64,000 bases of DNA from the NCBI RefSeq assembly GCF_007859715.1, contig NZ_SJPG01000001.1:3870728-3934727 (forward strand), in the 5' to 3' direction. This DNA comes from Rubinisphaera italica (GTDB lineage Bacteria > Planctomycetota > Planctomycetia > Planctomycetales > Planctomycetaceae). The notes below the pieces were generated by a model. The model was not told the DNA's origin and did no database searches. It saw nothing but the letters and a program-made list of their open reading frames with translations. Shown here piece after piece: positions 18,294 through 26,207 of this stretch (the first letter of the stretch is position 1; each line of letters begins with the position of its first letter). The position numbers and the translations under genes were made by a program.

Positions 18294-19433
18294 ATGCAAA
18301 TACGAAACTTCATTTTGCTGGGGGTGATTACCTTTAGCATTCTCATGCTCAGCACTTCAGAAATGAAAGCTGATGTGTCTTCCGATATCCAGACGATTCA
18401 GCAGGTTGGCCACAATGCTGAGAACTACGCGGCTGCTCAAAAGGCGTTGGACAGTCTGCAATCCAGTGGCCCCGAGGCTCTGTTGCCGATTCTTTACAGT
18501 CTGGGAGATGCCAATCCTCTCGCAGCGAATTATCTACGAAATTCGTTTGAAGTCATCGCGAACAAAACGCTAGCCGATAAGAAATCGCTGCCGCTGGAAG
18601 ACCTTTTGAATTTCGTCCGTCGGACAAAAAACGATTCTAAAGCTCGTCGCCTTGCTTTTGAATGGGTCCGGAAAGAGTCGCCAGAAGAAGCTGACCAACT
18701 CGTTTCAAACTTTCTGAATGATCCAAGTGATGAACTTCGTCGGGAAGCCGTGGCAAAAATCCTCAAAGAGGTTGACGAACTGGCCAAAAATGATTCCTCT
18801 GCTGAGGCGCTGAAACGCTCACGTTATCTGCAGGCGTTATCGGGCGCGAGCGATGATGATCAGGTTCGGAAAATTGTCAAAGGTCTCGAAGCCTTTGAGA
18901 TCAAAGTCGATCTGCAGGAACATTATGGTTTTCTCAGTGACTGGTATCTGATTGGCCCCTTCGACAACAAAGACGAAAAGGGGTTCGATGTCGCTTATCC
19001 TCCTGAAAATGAGATCAAACTGGATGCCGAGTACGATGGTCAGCTGGGCAAAGTGACCTGGCAGAAACACGAAACCGAGGACGATTACGGCAAGCTCAGC
19101 ATCGCCGAAAAAGTCGGCCCGCATAAAGGGGCGGTTGTTTACGCGTATCGGGAATTTGTCTCTAAAGATGAACAACCAGTCGAATTTCGTCTGGCGACTC
19201 CCAATGCCTGGAAAATCTGGTTGAACGGAGAGCTCGTTTTCGAACGGGAAGAGTATCATCGTGGCACATTTTTTGATCAGTATCGCATTCCTGCGCTGAT
19301 GAAAGAGGGTAAAAATACCCTGCTGATCAAAGTTTTGCAAAACGAACAGGATCAATCGTGGGCTCAGGACTGGCAATTCCAGTTCCGCATCTGCCAACCC
19401 ACCGGCATGGCTCTTCGCCCGGAAAAGGAATAA
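18294..19433 (+). CDS. Secreted protein with helical-repeat and sugar-binding-like domains
   Basis: 379 residues. The start at 18294 is preferred over the ATG at 18279 because GGAGAAG (18281-18287) then lies seven bases upstream and the product begins with a signal peptide (MQIRNFILLGVITFSILMLS). The N-terminal half (~30-190) looks like HEAT-type helices. The C-terminal half (from DWYLIGPFDN) is a beta-sandwich: RLATPNAWKIWLNGELVFERE and GKNTLLIKVLQNEQDQSWAQDWQFQFRI resemble the carbohydrate-binding-like domain found in planctomycete exported proteins. Function is not known; ligand binding outside the cytoplasm is inferred. It is followed four bases later by the PQQ-propeller gene, so the two are probably one transcript. 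Confidence 0.8.
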   Translation: MQIRNFILLGVITFSILMLSTSEMKADVSSDIQTIQQVGHNAENYAAAQKALDSLQSSGPEALLPILYSLGDANPLAANYLRNSFEVIANKTLADKKSLPLEDLLNFVRRTKNDSKARRLAFEWVRKESPEEADQLVSNFLNDPSDELRREAVAKILKEVDELAKNDSSAEALKRSRYLQALSGASDDDQVRKIVKGLEAFEIKVDLQEHYGFLSDWYLIGPFDNKDEKGFDVAYPPENEIKLDAEYDGQLGKVTWQKHETEDDYGKLSIAEKVGPHKGAVVYAYREFVSKDEQPVEFRLATPNAWKIWLNGELVFEREEYHRGTFFDQYRIPALMKEGKNTLLIKVLQNEQDQSWAQDWQFQFRICQPTGMALRPEKE

Positions 19434-19437
19434 TTCA

Positions 19438-20625
19438 ATGAGAACATTTATAATTTGTACTTTGATGCTCTTTGGCACTGCTACCGTTCAAGCAGACGAC
19501 TGGCTGCAGTTTCGGGGCACATTGAATAACGCCATAGTCACGGGGCCACAACTCCCCGATTCATTCGACAACATTTCCTGGACCGCTCCTCTCGAAGGTC
19601 GAGGGACGTCTTCTCCAATTGTTGTGAGAGATCGAGTGATTGTCACCGGCTGTAAAGGACCGCGGCAGGATCGATTGACTGTCACCTGCTTCAATACAGC
19701 TGATGGTTCACAGATGTGGCATCGTGAATTCTGGGCGACCGGACGCACAATCTGCCACGAGAAAATGTCCGTCGCCACTCCAACTCCAGCCAGCGATAGC
19801 GAACGTATTTTTGCGTTCTACTCATCGAACGATGTCGCTTGCCTCGATCTGGAAGGAAATCTGTTGTGGTATCGCGGGTTGACGTTCGACTATCCGAATG
19901 TGAGTAATAGCCTCGGGATGTCGTCCTCTGTCGTTGTCAAAGATGGAACCGTTGTCTGCATGGCTGAGAACGATACCCAATCGATGACCTTCGGCTTGAA
20001 TGCCGAAGATGGCACCACCCGCTGGCAGTTAGAACGTCCCCGAGCAGCGAACTGGACTTCGCCAGCCGTCTGGCCGGGAGAGGAGTCGCTGGTCTTGTTG
20101 CAATCGTCGGAAGGGGTGACCGCCGTTGAAGCTCAATCCGGCAAAACGGTCTGGGAATATCTCGATGGAGCCTCGACAATTCCCTCGTTAACGGTTCTCA
20201 ATGGCGTGGCGTTTGTCCCCTCGAACGGCCTGACGGCTATCAAGCCAGGCGTGAGTGATTCTACGGTTCCAGAAATCGTCTGGCAGGGAAGTCAATTGAA
20301 TCCGTCGACGGTCAGTCCAGTGGTGACTGACACTCAGGCATTCGTCATCAATGGAGCGGGTGTGCTCAGTTGTGCGGATGCAACAACAGGCGAACGACTC
20401 TGGCAGTGTCGACTTTCCGGAAAATTTAGTGCAACGCCGATTATCTCCGGCGACAAACTGTACTGCATCAACGAACAGGGAGTTGCCCAAGTCGTACAGT
20501 TAGGACCAGAAGAAGGCTCTGTAATCAACAGCCACGATTTCTCAACAACAATCCTCGCCGCCCCAGCCGCAGCTGATGGTGCGATTTATTTTCGGGGTGA
20601 TAATCAGTTGTGGAAGGTGGAGTAA
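19438..20625 (+). CDS. Exported PQQ-like beta-propeller protein
   Basis: 395 residues with a signal peptide (MRTFIICTLMLFGTATVQA). The mature protein is built of repeated WD40-like/PQQ-type blades: DWLQFRGTLNNAI, LEGNLLWYRGLTFD, AEDGTTRWQLERP, AQSGKTVWEYLDG and ATTGERLWQCRLSGKFSATP each carry the G-x-x-x-W blade signature. No dehydrogenase catalytic region is visible, so it is probably a binding or scaffolding propeller rather than an enzyme. The start lies four bases after the previous stop codon, consistent with co-translation. PQQ-like propeller proteins are common in Planctomycetota. Confidence 0.88.
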   Translation: MRTFIICTLMLFGTATVQADDWLQFRGTLNNAIVTGPQLPDSFDNISWTAPLEGRGTSSPIVVRDRVIVTGCKGPRQDRLTVTCFNTADGSQMWHREFWATGRTICHEKMSVATPTPASDSERIFAFYSSNDVACLDLEGNLLWYRGLTFDYPNVSNSLGMSSSVVVKDGTVVCMAENDTQSMTFGLNAEDGTTRWQLERPRAANWTSPAVWPGEESLVLLQSSEGVTAVEAQSGKTVWEYLDGASTIPSLTVLNGVAFVPSNGLTAIKPGVSDSTVPEIVWQGSQLNPSTVSPVVTDTQAFVINGAGVLSCADATTGERLWQCRLSGKFSATPIISGDKLYCINEQGVAQVVQLGPEEGSVINSHDFSTTILAAPAAADGAIYFRGDNQLWKVE

Positions 20626-20738
20626 TAGGCGTTAGTTATTAGTCGTTGGGCGTTAGGAAAGTCATCCATCGGCAATTTGATGTTTCCGCTTTCGGCTTTC
20701 CGTCATCCGCTTTCCAATCAGTCGTTAGAACGAATCGT

Positions 20739-21122
20739 ATGTTTCTCGATGTCATCGCAGTCGGTTTAGGGGGAGCAGTCGGGGCAGTTTCCCGATACTT
20801 TCTTTCCGGTTGGATGATGCAGAAATATCCTCAGTTTGAACCAGCCGGCACATTGCTAGTGAATGTGCTGGGCTGTTTTCTGATCGGCTTGCTGGTCGCA
20901 TTGGAGATGCAAAACGTAATGACCGGCCGGAAATGGCGAGCGTTTGCCATCACTGGCTGCCTCGGCTCTCTCACTACGTTTTCAACCTTCGGCTATCAGA
21001 CAGTCGTACTCGCCCGAGACCGCAGCTTCGGTTGGGCAACAGTGAATGTGGCCAGCAATCTGATTCTAGGCATTGTCGCAATACTGATTGGAATGTTAAT
21101 CGGGCGACTGTTTGCTCGTTAG
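20739..21122 (+). CDS. crcB: CrcB fluoride channel
   Basis: 127 residues from the ATG at 20739; an upstream in-frame ATG at 20646 would add a hydrophilic segment foreign to the family. CrcB/Fluc is a small dual-topology membrane channel that exports fluoride. Family features are GGAVGAVSRYFLSGW at the N-terminus, GTLLVNVLGCFLIGLL with the pore asparagine, and GCLGSLTTFSTFGYQ, the conserved T/S-F-S-T-F motif. Four membrane helices are visible. Only one copy is present, as expected for a homodimer. It is convergent with the next gene, stop codons abutting. Confidence 0.93.
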   Translation: MFLDVIAVGLGGAVGAVSRYFLSGWMMQKYPQFEPAGTLLVNVLGCFLIGLLVALEMQNVMTGRKWRAFAITGCLGSLTTFSTFGYQTVVLARDRSFGWATVNVASNLILGIVAILIGMLIGRLFAR

Positions 21123-21671
21123 CTACAGCTGTTTCAGTTTGTTTTTCAATTTCTGAACAATCATCCGTTCGAACATTGGCCAATACTTCTGGTGTTCCTC
21201 TGGGACGCGGTTATGCAAATGCTCAATGACATCGAGCCTCTGTTGAATCGGCATTCCTTCAATAAACAGCGGGATCCGCTGCCGAGCATCTTTCACCACA
21301 ATCACCCGGCTCATAGGCCACCACGATAGTTTTGTGATACCATCAAGCGGAATCTGTTTTTTACGAAAAAAGCCGATGTGCGTGAGGGATTCATCATTAA
21401 GAATCCAATACTCGCGATAGGTGATCAAAGTGAGCAACAACAGCACAAACGAAACCGCCAGCCAGCTGAGCAGGATAATAGCATTTGTCTCAATAATGAT
21501 TTTCAGACTGCTCATCCGCGGAGGCCAGCCGACCAGAGACAGAAATTCGGGAATGTATAACGCCCCCGCTCCGAGCAGGCCACCGAATGAGAGTGCGGTC
21601 AAAAACAAAAAGACACGACGAGCCAGCCGCATGTGTAGAATCAGATATTCTTCTGGGGGAGCGTCCGACAC
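21123..21671 (-). CDS. Small two-helix membrane protein with PH-like C-terminus
   Basis: 182 residues. Two hydrophobic segments (FLFLTALSFGGLLGAGALYI at ~17-36 and NAIILLSWLAVSFVLLLLTLI at ~48-68) are followed by a hydrophilic domain (YREYWILNDESLTHIGFFRKKQIPLDGITKLSWW) that resembles the bacterial PH-like domain of the YdbT/DUF304 type. Function is unknown. A gene of similar plan lies at 50558-51298, though similarity is only in layout. The start codon lies just beside a bipartite palindrome. Confidence 0.7.
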   Translation of the reverse strand: MSDAPPEEYLILHMRLARRVFLFLTALSFGGLLGAGALYIPEFLSLVGWPPRMSSLKIIIETNAIILLSWLAVSFVLLLLTLITYREYWILNDESLTHIGFFRKKQIPLDGITKLSWWPMSRVIVVKDARQRIPLFIEGMPIQQRLDVIEHLHNRVPEEHQKYWPMFERMIVQKLKNKLKQL

Positions 21672-21695
21672 TTCAGGTTTCGATCTATTTACGAC

Positions 21696-21778
21696 GGGTG
21701 TCGGGGGCGCTCCGCTTTAGCGGAAGCCCCCGGAATTATACCGTTTGGGGGCTTCTCTTCGAGAGCGACCCACCACCC
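21696..21778. repeat. Bipartite palindromic element, copy 2
   Basis: 83 bp, same orientation as copy 1: GGGTGTCGGGGGCGCTCCGC, then the CTTTAGCGG hairpin, spacer, then GCTTCTCTTCGAGAGCGACC and CCACCACCC. It lies between the PH-like membrane gene start and the LutA-like gene. Confidence 0.9.
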
Positions 21779-21801
21779 CATTCATTTAATCAGACTTAAT
21801 G

Positions 21802-22557
21802 TTATGTTTGAACAGCAACATCTCGACCAGCCAGGATTTCGGCAATATGCATTGTGCGGATTGGTTTTTTCTGGCGTTTGATCAAGCCATCCAGGTGCAT
21901 CAGGCAGGACATATCTCCCGCAGTAATCACCTCGGCTCCGGCATGTTCATGGTCGTGAATTCGGTCATTTCCCATCATGCAGGAAACCGCTTCCTCCGAA
22001 ACGGCAAATGTTCCACCGAATCCACAGCATTCGTCTTTACGGGTTAAATCGACCAGTTCAATCCCGTCGACCATTTCCAAGAGCGTGCGGGCTTTGCTGA
22101 ACTCTTCGCCCATCACTTCACTGCAGGAGCCGAGTTGAAGTTCCCGCAAACCGTGGCAACTTTGATGCAGTCCCACTTTGTGCGGAAACGAAACGTCTAG
22201 TTTCTCGACTTTGAGAACATCGGTCAGAAACGCACAGAGTTCAAACGTTTTGAGGCGGATACGTTCGTATTGGGCATCTTCACCAACGAGATCGTGATAG
22301 TGATTGACGATCATCGAGGTGCAGCTTCCGGAGGGACAGACGATGTATTCGTATTGGTCGTACTGCTCGATGAAACTTTTCGCCAGAGGCCGGGCATCGT
22401 CCCAGCAGCCCGTATTGGCCATCGGTTGTCCGCAGCAGACGGGGGCATCGGGAATGGTAACTTCACAACCGAGCTTTTCGAGCAATTCGAGAGTCGCCCA
22501 GGCCACATTGGGATAGAGCTGATCGATATAGCAGGGAACAAACAGGGCAACTTGCAT
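21802..22557 (-). CDS. LutA/YkgE-like (Fe-S)-binding protein
   Basis: 251 residues from the ATG at 22557; a TTG 18 bases earlier is less likely. The protein carries the two CCG (cysteine-rich) domains of the LutA/GlpC/HdrB family: APVCCGQPMANTGCWDDA (~38-55) and SCHGLRELQLG followed by KDECCGFGGTFAV (~172-195). These ligate Fe-S clusters in a complex that oxidises L-lactate (LutABC). LutB and LutC are not seen next to it in the window, so whether it acts in lactate use is inferred from the family only. Single gene. Confidence 0.85.
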   Translation of the reverse strand: MQVALFVPCYIDQLYPNVAWATLELLEKLGCEVTIPDAPVCCGQPMANTGCWDDARPLAKSFIEQYDQYEYIVCPSGSCTSMIVNHYHDLVGEDAQYERIRLKTFELCAFLTDVLKVEKLDVSFPHKVGLHQSCHGLRELQLGSCSEVMGEEFSKARTLLEMVDGIELVDLTRKDECCGFGGTFAVSEEAVSCMMGNDRIHDHEHAGAEVITAGDMSCLMHLDGLIKRQKKPIRTMHIAEILAGRDVAVQT

Positions 22558-22901
22558 GAGAGCTCGCAAATTCAAATCGAAAGTAGGAAATATGACGAAT
22601 CAGGAGAAAATCCAGATTTCTATCCGTCATAGTGAAAAGATCGTCCCGTAAGAGTATTGCAGAAACAGCCCGATTTCAAACCGGGATCGATGTTCATTGA
22701 AATGAAGTTTTCTTAATCTCACTTCGATTCCCCATAAAACCGCCCCCCACGTTTTTTTCTCAGGCCGTAACTCGGTATTCTCAGGGGAAATTGTTGAAGG
22801 TTTAAAGTTGAAGGTTGAGGGTACTAATTTCATAAATTGACTCTCAATCGCTCAATAACCTTCAACACTCAACCCTAAACCCTAAACCAACGGAGCTCTC
22901 C
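22558..22901. other. Intergenic region between divergent genes
   Basis: Contains an imperfect inverted repeat (22799-22821 against 22859-22888) with the arm CAACCCTAAACCCTAAACC, and no gene that I can support. GGAG at 22892-22895 is the ribosome site of the following TTG start. Confidence 0.5.
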
Positions 22902-24623
22902 TTGTTAGCCGGACCGATTTTTACCCGAGAAGCCTTAACGCTGCCCCGTCAGATGAAGAGTTATCTGATTCGAGCCGGGTATCTGTTCGCGTTCTTCGTT
23001 CTTTTGTACACTGCTTCCCAGGCAACATTCGGCTGGCAGCAATATCGCAGTATTGGTGCGACCGCTCGATTTGGAGCCTACGTCTTCCAGATTTTTGCCT
23101 TCGTTCAGCTGACGTTGCTGATTTTTGCTGGCCTGCTGTTCTCTGCCGGGAATGTCGCTGCGGAGAAAGATCGCCGGACGATGCTCCTGCTGCTGATGAC
23201 CGATCTGAAAGATCGTGAGTTAGTCATCGGAAAGCTGCTGGCGAGTTTGCTGAATGTCTTCACATTGCTCCTCTGCTCGCTGCCGATGTTTATTTTTATC
23301 CGGATTCTGGGTGGGGTCAGTCTTTCGCAAATCGGCTGGGCGCTGGCAATCACCGCTGCCTCGACCTATGTGGCCGGAAGTTGGGGCGTGTTTGTGGCGT
23401 TCTGGCGGGAAAAGACATTTCAGACACTTTCCGTTGGCTTGCTCGGCTTTGTCGCGTTTCTGGCTTTCGTTGAACTGATCACATTTCTGGTCGGGGCAGA
23501 GACGACAGCCGGGCGGTGGATTGGAGCTTTGGATCCTTATCGAGCCTTGCTGACGGTCGTCAGTCCATTTTCTTCGACCGATTTGACCCGCATCGGCCAG
23601 CTTTCGATGTGGCCAACTTTCAGCGTGCTCGTCGGACTGGCGTTGATCTTGAACGTGGCCACGATCGTCAATTTACGACGCTGGAATCCTTCGAAGACGA
23701 TTTATATTGCCGCGAAGAATAACGAATCGGGTGGCCGAACCCGTGAAGCGCGGACCGTCTGGTCGCAGCCGATTATCTGGCGCGAAATCATGACGAAAGC
23801 ATACGGGCGTAAGGTCTTTCTGATCAAACTCGCCTATGTCATTTTCGCCATTTTCATTGGCTACGCGATGCTCGGCACCCCCTCCTCGGCTCTCGTGCTC
23901 GGCATGATTTCCTGGCCGGGGCTGGGATTCATTTTGCTCGGCTTGCTGTCCCTGTTGTTAATCAATGCTCAAGCGGTGACGTCCGTGACAAGTGAGCGAG
24001 ATGGGCAGACGCTCGAAGTGCTGCTGGTGACGGAAATCAGCGCCAGCCAATTCATTTACGGCAAGCTCGCGGGTGTGTTCTACAATGCCAAAGAAGCGAT
24101 TTTGCTGCCGTTGATTTATGTTTTAACGATGTACGGATTTGGGGCGATTTCCGGAACACAAACCTTTTATGTGGTGACGGGTTACCTGATGCTCAGTATC
24201 TTTTGTGCGATGCTCGGCATGCATGCGGCGATCAGTTTTGAGAACTCGCGAACTGCAATCATAAACAGCATGGGGACGGTCTTTTTCCTGTTCATCGGAA
24301 TTTTCATCTGTATGATCCTGATCGTCGAAGCCCGCTCTTCGTTTGCTCTGCAGTTGCCGAGTTTCCTGATCTTTATCGTCGGCGGAAGTATTGGCCTGTG
24401 GGTCTCTCTGACACACAAAAACCCCTCACCTGCCTTAACACTGGCAGCCGGCGTCCTCCCCTTCGGCACCTTTTACGCGATCACCGCGTTCCTGCTGGGA
24501 GAATCCTTCAGCGTCTTCCTCTGCGTCTGCGTCGCCTACGGCTTCACCGCCCTGGCCATGCTCGTCCCCGCCATCAGCGAATTCGATTTGGCGCTGGGAC
24601 GATCCTCGATTGAAAAATCGTAG
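22902..24623 (+). CDS. Double-length ABC-2 type transporter permease
   Basis: 573 residues starting at TTG behind a good GGAG site (22892-22895). The protein contains two related ABC-2 membrane domains. The first (~1-250) has EKDRRTMLLLLMTDLKDRELVIGKLL; the second (~310-560) has SERDGQTLEVLLVTEISASQFIYGKL. This is the coupling-helix motif of ABC-2 permeases, here in each half. About twelve membrane segments result. Fused duplicates of this kind export unknown compounds. No ATPase is adjacent, and the nearest ATPase (28860-29627) has its own fused permease. Confidence 0.85.
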   Translation: MLAGPIFTREALTLPRQMKSYLIRAGYLFAFFVLLYTASQATFGWQQYRSIGATARFGAYVFQIFAFVQLTLLIFAGLLFSAGNVAAEKDRRTMLLLLMTDLKDRELVIGKLLASLLNVFTLLLCSLPMFIFIRILGGVSLSQIGWALAITAASTYVAGSWGVFVAFWREKTFQTLSVGLLGFVAFLAFVELITFLVGAETTAGRWIGALDPYRALLTVVSPFSSTDLTRIGQLSMWPTFSVLVGLALILNVATIVNLRRWNPSKTIYIAAKNNESGGRTREARTVWSQPIIWREIMTKAYGRKVFLIKLAYVIFAIFIGYAMLGTPSSALVLGMISWPGLGFILLGLLSLLLINAQAVTSVTSERDGQTLEVLLVTEISASQFIYGKLAGVFYNAKEAILLPLIYVLTMYGFGAISGTQTFYVVTGYLMLSIFCAMLGMHAAISFENSRTAIINSMGTVFFLFIGIFICMILIVEARSSFALQLPSFLIFIVGGSIGLWVSLTHKNPSPALTLAAGVLPFGTFYAITAFLLGESFSVFLCVCVAYGFTALAMLVPAISEFDLALGRSSIEKS

Positions 24624-24630
24624 TCTTACC

Positions 24631-24683
24631 GGGTAGCCCAGAGAATCCTGAAAGGTTCTCTGGGTGGCGCAGCCACAAGAGGT
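24631..24683 (+). repeat. RAYT-associated REP, left copy
   Basis: 53-bp sequence beginning GGGTAGCCCAGAGAATCC and ending GGCGCAGCCACAAGAGGT, with a hairpin stem CCCAGAGAA/TTCTCTGGG. It lies directly after the double permease stop codon and just before the stop codon of the RAYT gene. The inverse copy is at 25245-25297, with about four mismatches, all in the loop. Confidence 0.93.
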
Positions 24684-24690
24684 CATGATC

Positions 24691-25209
24691 TTATCCCGTT
24701 GGACACCATTCGATCGGAATTCCAACGGTTCGATTCCACTCATAATGTCGGGCAGAACTCCATCTCCAGTCAGTCGCTCTATCAACGAAACCTGCACGAA
24801 CGGGATTGAGATGCATGTAGTTTAGTTTCTCGATCAGTTTTTCATCGGACCAGACTTGAAACGCATGATATTTGCGTTGCCAGAAGGCACTCCCATCTTC
24901 GATTTGTTTCTGGTAAGCCGGTAACATCGGCATCACATCACGACGGATAATTTTTGAGGTTCGTTGTTTCCACTGTTTCATGAATTGTGAGAGCTGGCCT
25001 GTTTGCGGAAACCAGATCAATGCATGCACATGATTCGGCATCATCACAAATCCCAATATTCTTGCCGACTGGATTAGTCGTTGAGAATCGAGGACACCAA
25101 GCACCACGCGTTTTGCCTGATCGTGATCAAGTAAGTTTCGATTTCGATAACATGAGAACGTTACGAAATGAGCATACAAAGCATCGTCATGGCTTGATTT
25201 TGTTATCAT
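24691..25209 (-). CDS. REP-associated tyrosine transposase (RAYT, Y1_Tnp family)
   Basis: 172 residues from the ATG at 25209 (an upstream in-frame start would run into the REP). The family signature is complete: YAHFVTFSCYRNRNLL, then the metal-binding MMPNHVHALIWFP (HxH), then the catalytic tyrosine in EKLNYMHLNPVRAGFV, and the closing DWRWSSARHY. RAYTs are single-strand transposases that are thought to move REP sequences. The gene is flanked by inverted 53-bp REPs, which is the classical RAYT layout. It is a probably functional mobile gene domesticated or active within this genome. Confidence 0.93.
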   Translation of the reverse strand: MITKSSHDDALYAHFVTFSCYRNRNLLDHDQAKRVVLGVLDSQRLIQSARILGFVMMPNHVHALIWFPQTGQLSQFMKQWKQRTSKIIRRDVMPMLPAYQKQIEDGSAFWQRKYHAFQVWSDEKLIEKLNYMHLNPVRAGFVDRATDWRWSSARHYEWNRTVGIPIEWCPTG

Positions 25210-25244
25210 CGATTTATGATGATCAAATGGGGCTTGGAAATGCA

Positions 25245-25297
25245 ACCTCTTGTGGCTGCGCCACCCAGAGAACTCTTCGAGATTCTCTGGGCTACCC
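25245..25297 (-). repeat. RAYT-associated REP, right copy
   Basis: Inverse of the left copy (24631-24683); ends and stems are conserved, the loop reads TCTCGAAGAG. A third copy in the same orientation lies at 26129-26181. Confidence 0.93.
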
Positions 25298-25330
25298 GCT
25301 ACCCGCTGTAAAAGAAGAATCTTACGACTG

Positions 25331-25367
25331 CGCCACCCCAAATGAATCTTTCGGGGCCACCTGCGAC
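25331..25367. repeat. Degenerate REP-like hairpin
   Basis: CTGCGCCACCCCAAATGAAT followed by CTTTCGGGGCCAC keeps the TGCGCCACCC part of the REP with a CCCC/GGGG stem. Probably a decayed REP between the RAYT and ankyrin genes. Confidence 0.45.
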
Positions 25368-25384
25368 TGTTTTAGGGTAGTGAC

Positions 25385-25870
25385 TCAGGAGTGGTTTTCT
25401 ATCAGCTTCACCAAATCAGTGTCACCAATTTGCTTGGCGAAATCGATTGGTGATCGCCCATATTTATTCTTTTGGTGTGCGGTTTTCGCCGCACCTTTCG
25501 CTAACAGCACATCCACGACATCAAATTTGCCTCTTGCGTTGAACACTGCCGTCCAAAGAGGCGTATTCCCATGTTCGTCCACAATCACAATATCCCCGCA
25601 GTGGTCAAGTATTTGCTGAGCAACCATCGCATTCTGATAGGCACATGCAACATGCAGTGGCGTTGAGCCCTTTCGATCCTGAGCGTTGACATCAATTCCT
25701 CGCTGAATGAGTTCAACGGCAACATCGGTATTCGCGTAGGCTATTGCAACATGTAGGAGATTTTCGCCATCATCATTCCTTATGTTTACATCATCGAGTT
25801 TCTTAAGCGCTGACAATGCTTCATAGCCATCAAATCGCACATTTTGAAAAAAATCATCCATCCGCATCAT
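25385..25870 (-). CDS. Ankyrin repeat protein
   Basis: 161 residues from the ATG at 25870, chosen because this ATG overlaps the stop of an upstream out-of-phase frame (ATGA). Four ankyrin repeats are seen: DDGENLLHVAIAYANTDVAVELI, KGSTPLHVACAYQNAMVAQQIL, HGNTPLWTAVFNARGKFDVVDVLLA and KYGRSPIDFAKQIGDTDLVKLI. These repeats bind other proteins; the partner is unknown. There is no signal peptide, so it is cytoplasmic. Small stand-alone ankyrin proteins are sometimes immunity or regulatory proteins coupled to an upstream gene. Here the upstream frame ends in a coding-like tail but is broken by a REP-like hairpin. Confidence 0.75.
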   Translation of the reverse strand: MMRMDDFFQNVRFDGYEALSALKKLDDVNIRNDDGENLLHVAIAYANTDVAVELIQRGIDVNAQDRKGSTPLHVACAYQNAMVAQQILDHCGDIVIVDEHGNTPLWTAVFNARGKFDVVDVLLAKGAAKTAHQKNKYGRSPIDFAKQIGDTDLVKLIENHS

Positions 25871-26128
25871 TCCCATTTGTGGCCTTGGTTTTCCAACCAA
25901 TCTTCTGGCCAATATTTGTTTGGGTCTATGTATCGCGAGTGACCCAGACAGCTTCGCTATCTGGGTGGACGAAATCTATAAGAGGCTTTCTGATTGCGAG
26001 TGAGTTGTACAATAAGGATCTTACGACCGCGGACAACCCTGCGTTTGGCGAAATCTCTTATCGATACCAAGATACCACCCCGCAGTTTCTGAATTTAATA
26101 AATATTCAAGAACTTCAAAAGTACAAAT
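25868..26128 (-). pseudogene. Possible remnant of a gene upstream of the ankyrin gene
   Basis: On the minus strand, the frame just before the ankyrin start reads YIDPNKYWPEDWLENQGHKW and stops in a TGA that overlaps the ankyrin ATG. That is a protein-like tail. About 70 bases further upstream the frame is closed by a TAG inside a hairpin (CCCAGATAGC/GCTGTCTGGG, 25939-25972). Beyond it, another frame also has coding-like stretches. The most economical reading is a coupled gene that lost most of its length to a REP-like insertion. Product unknown. Confidence 0.3.
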
Positions 26129-26181
26129 ACCTCTTGTGGCTGCGCCACCCAGAGAACTCTTCGAGATTCTCTGGGGTACCC
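26129..26181 (-). repeat. RAYT-associated REP, third copy
   Basis: 53-bp copy in the same orientation as 25245-25297, nearly identical (GGGTACCC instead of GGGCTACCC at one end). It lies 27 bases downstream of the stop codon of the ABC-CPBP fusion gene. Confidence 0.92.
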
Positions 26182-26207
26182 GGTCCCCTTTTAAACCAAA
26201 GGCGGGA

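Noticed and set aside
20646..20738. N-terminal extension of CrcB
   Set aside because: The extra 31 residues are hydrophilic, not in the family, and the CrcB family starts at the ATG at 20739.
22859..22888. Telomere-like CCCTAAACCCTAAACC sequence
   Set aside because: Only two units, and it is one arm of an imperfect inverted repeat (the other arm is 22799-22821). No sign of a chromosome end; treated as an ordinary dispersed repeat.
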